Assembly (NCBI GenBank): GCA_900759565.1
Contig: CAAEVV010000059.1
Coordinates: forward strand, 1 to 13,497
Direction of reading: 5' to 3'
DNA: 13,497 nucleotides
DNA from: an uncultured Collinsella sp.
Lineage (GTDB): Bacteria > Actinomycetota > Coriobacteriia > Coriobacteriales > Coriobacteriaceae
The first letter of the stretch is position 1. Each line of letters starts with the position of its first letter. The notes under the pieces are model-generated. The model was not told the origin of the DNA, made no database searches, and saw nothing but the letters and a program-made list of their open reading frames with translations. Shown here piece after piece: positions 12,427-13,497 of the stretch. Made by a program: the position numbers and the translations under genes.

Positions 12427-13286
12427 TACTTGAGCACCCAATTATCGAAAGATAGACCATAGCTTGAATACTTGTCGCACAGGTCCTTAACCGTGCCGTC
12501 CTCGTAGAGCGCCTTGAGCGACTCGGTCACGGCGTCGGCGGACTTGGTGTCGCCCTTCTTAAAGCCAACGGCGTAGTGCTCGCTGGACAGCGGCTTGTCG
12601 AGCTGCGTATAGGCATCGGGCTTGGCGGCAAGCTGATACTGAGCGATCGAGAGGTCACAGGCAACGGCATCGACTGCACCACTCTCGAGCTGCATAAACG
12701 CCGTGTTGTACTCACCGATGGTATCGAGCGTAGCAAACGTCGCGGCCAGATCCTTCTGGTCGCCCTCGAGCACATCCTGTGCGGCGGAATCAGTCTGGGT
12801 AATCACGGTCTTACCGGCAAGATCGTCCCAGCTCTTGATACCCGCGTCCTTCTTGACCACGAGCACCTGCTCGTTGAGCATGTAAGGCTCGGAGAACGTG
12901 TAGCCGTCCTCGCGGCCCTCCATGGTAAAGCCGTTCCAGATGCAGTTGATGGCGCCCGAGCTGAGCAGCGTGTCCTTGGCATCCCAGTCGATAGCCTCAT
13001 ACTCAACGTCCCAGCCCTGCTTATCGGCAACGGCCTTGGCAAGGTCGAGGTCAAAGCCGGTGTACTCGCCATCGTCGCCTACAAAGCCATACGGAGGATA
13101 GGACTTGTCAAAGCCCACGACGAGCTTCTTGGACTCCGCAGCGCCCTTCACGTCCTTGGCCGCGGCAGAGCCGGCAGCGGAGCCCTTGCCGGCACCACCG
13201 CCGCAGCCGACAAGACCAAGGCCAAGCACCGTGGCAAGCGAGCCGGCTAGACCAACAAACTGACGACGAGACATATCGGTATTCAT
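12426..13286 (-). CDS. Amino-acid-binding lipoprotein of the ABC transporter, Tat-type signal
   Basis: This 286-residue solute-binding protein (SBP_bac_3 family) captures an amino acid outside the membrane for the permease encoded next to it. The N-terminus has a twin-arginine motif SRRQFVG (6-12), a hydrophobic stretch and the lipobox LVGC with Cys28 as the lipid-modified residue. A low-complexity Gly/Ala/Ser/Lys linker follows to about residue 52. The mature domain begins VVGFDKSYPPYGF and contains YTGFDLDLA, a ligand-contact region NGFTMEGREDGYTFSEPY (118-135, with Arg125) and DAVACDLSIA. The ligand cannot be told from sequence; a polar or acidic amino acid, or cystine, is plausible. AAGGGGG precedes the ATG at 13286; Met5 is an alternative start. 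It is the first gene of the operon. Confidence 0.93.
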   Translation of the reverse strand: MNTDMSRRQFVGLAGSLATVLGLGLVGCGGGAGKGSAAGSAAAKDVKGAAESKKLVVGFDKSYPPYGFVGDDGEYTGFDLDLAKAVADKQGWDVEYEAIDWDAKDTLLSSGAINCIWNGFTMEGREDGYTFSEPYMLNEQVLVVKKDAGIKSWDDLAGKTVITQTDSAAQDVLEGDQKDLAATFATLDTIGEYNTAFMQLESGAVDAVACDLSIAQYQLAAKPDAYTQLDKPLSSEHYAVGFKKGDTKSADAVTESLKALYEDGTVKDLCDKYSSYGLSFDNWVLK

Positions 13287-13304
13287 GGTATCCCCCTTGA
13301 TAGT

Positions 13305-13322
13305 ACTTTAGTTAGGTAAAGT
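13305..13322. promoter_or_regulatory. Candidate operator of the ABC operon
   Basis: ACTTTA (13305-13310) and TAAAGT (13317-13322) form an inverted repeat between the promoter and the first gene. Related sequence recurs as direct repeats on the minus strand: GTACTTTATCAAGG overlapping the -35, and AGTACTATCAAGGGG at the ribosome site. The placement suits repression by an amino-acid-responsive regulator; none is encoded in the window. Confidence 0.35.
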
Positions 13323-13341
13323 GAGTCATGTAACGTTCAGA

Positions 13342-13370
13342 ATCATACACTCTACCTTGATAAAGTACAA
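13342..13370 (-). promoter_or_regulatory. Promoter of the amino-acid ABC operon
   Basis: On the minus strand TTGTAC (13370-13365) and TATGAT (13347-13342) are separated by exactly 17 bases. Transcription would begin near 13335, leaving a leader of about 50 bases before the lipoprotein gene. Confidence 0.75.
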
Positions 13371-13406
13371 GAGAGGGGTTGCCCGGCGCGGGCGGGGAGC
13401 GGCGCG

Positions 13407-13497
13407 TAATTAAGTTTCCTGCTCTACAGTCCTGCGCAAGACGGAAAGCACATTAAGTGCTTTCCTTTGCGTGCGGAACTCGCGATAAACTTAATTA
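13407..13497. repeat. Nested inverted repeat at the right end of the window
   Basis: TAATTAAGTTT (13407-13417) and AAACTTAATTA (13487-13497) are perfect 11-bp inverted arms. Inside them, GGAAAGCAC (13443-13451) and GTGCTTTCC (13457-13465) form a 9-bp hairpin with loop ATTAA. This is extended by CGCAA (13435-13439) with TTGCG (13467-13471) after a small internal loop. No gene overlaps it. It may be a structured RNA, a repeat element or a terminator; the outer arm reaches the window edge. Confidence 0.6.

Noticed and set aside
12427..12441. TTG start adding five residues to the permease
   Set aside because: The ATG at 12426 overlaps the upstream stop codon as TAATG, the usual coupled arrangement in such operons.

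Overview
The window is a GC-rich bacterial chromosome segment with ten well-supported protein genes and no rRNA, tRNA or CRISPR array that I can see. Gene style suggests a gut Actinobacterium of the Coriobacteriia, probably Collinsella or a close relative. The grounds are an EF-G-like second GTPase, a Tat-type amino-acid-binding lipoprotein, an orphan larE and strong Shine-Dalgarno sites. This placement is inferred from protein resemblance, not from a marker gene.

Layout. 1-138: terminator of glmS, with a possible start of another minus-strand gene at the left edge. 139-1986 (-): glmS, hexosamine entry to the cell wall. 1987-2301: divergent control region with palindromes, a hairpin and a dispersed palindromic repeat. 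2302-3414 (+): LacI-family repressor with a promoter and a candidate self-operator. 3445-3484: bidirectional terminator shared with the convergent HAD phosphatase gene (3528-4178, -). 4347-5225 (+): larE, the sulfur-inserting enzyme of nickel-pincer cofactor synthesis. 5346-7046 (-): an AlbA_2/ATP-binding/winged-helix regulator-like protein. Upstream of it, 7051-7241 carries eleven copies (eight exact) of a 9-bp box. 7517-8500 (+): a membrane-anchored or secreted EndA-type nuclease. 8562-8596: shared terminator. 8630-10705 (-): EF-G-like translation GTPase with eroded G motifs. 11016-13286 (-): a tightly packed amino-acid ABC importer operon (binding lipoprotein, permease, ATPase) with a clear promoter and terminator. 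13407-13497: nested inverted repeat.

Most genes are ordinary single-gene housekeeping or transport units, separated by strong hairpin terminators. The unusual part is 5.2-7.4 kb. There the regulator gene and its box array lie between two directly oriented, 49/50-identical copies of a 50-bp palindromic repeat. The gene is less GC-rich than its neighbours in the lines I counted. It looks like a self-contained accessory module: a DNA-binding ATPase-like protein, probably controlling its own promoter through an iterated operator, placed between larE and the nuclease gene. A third, diverged copy of the same repeat sits upstream of the LacI-family gene and touches its -35 element.
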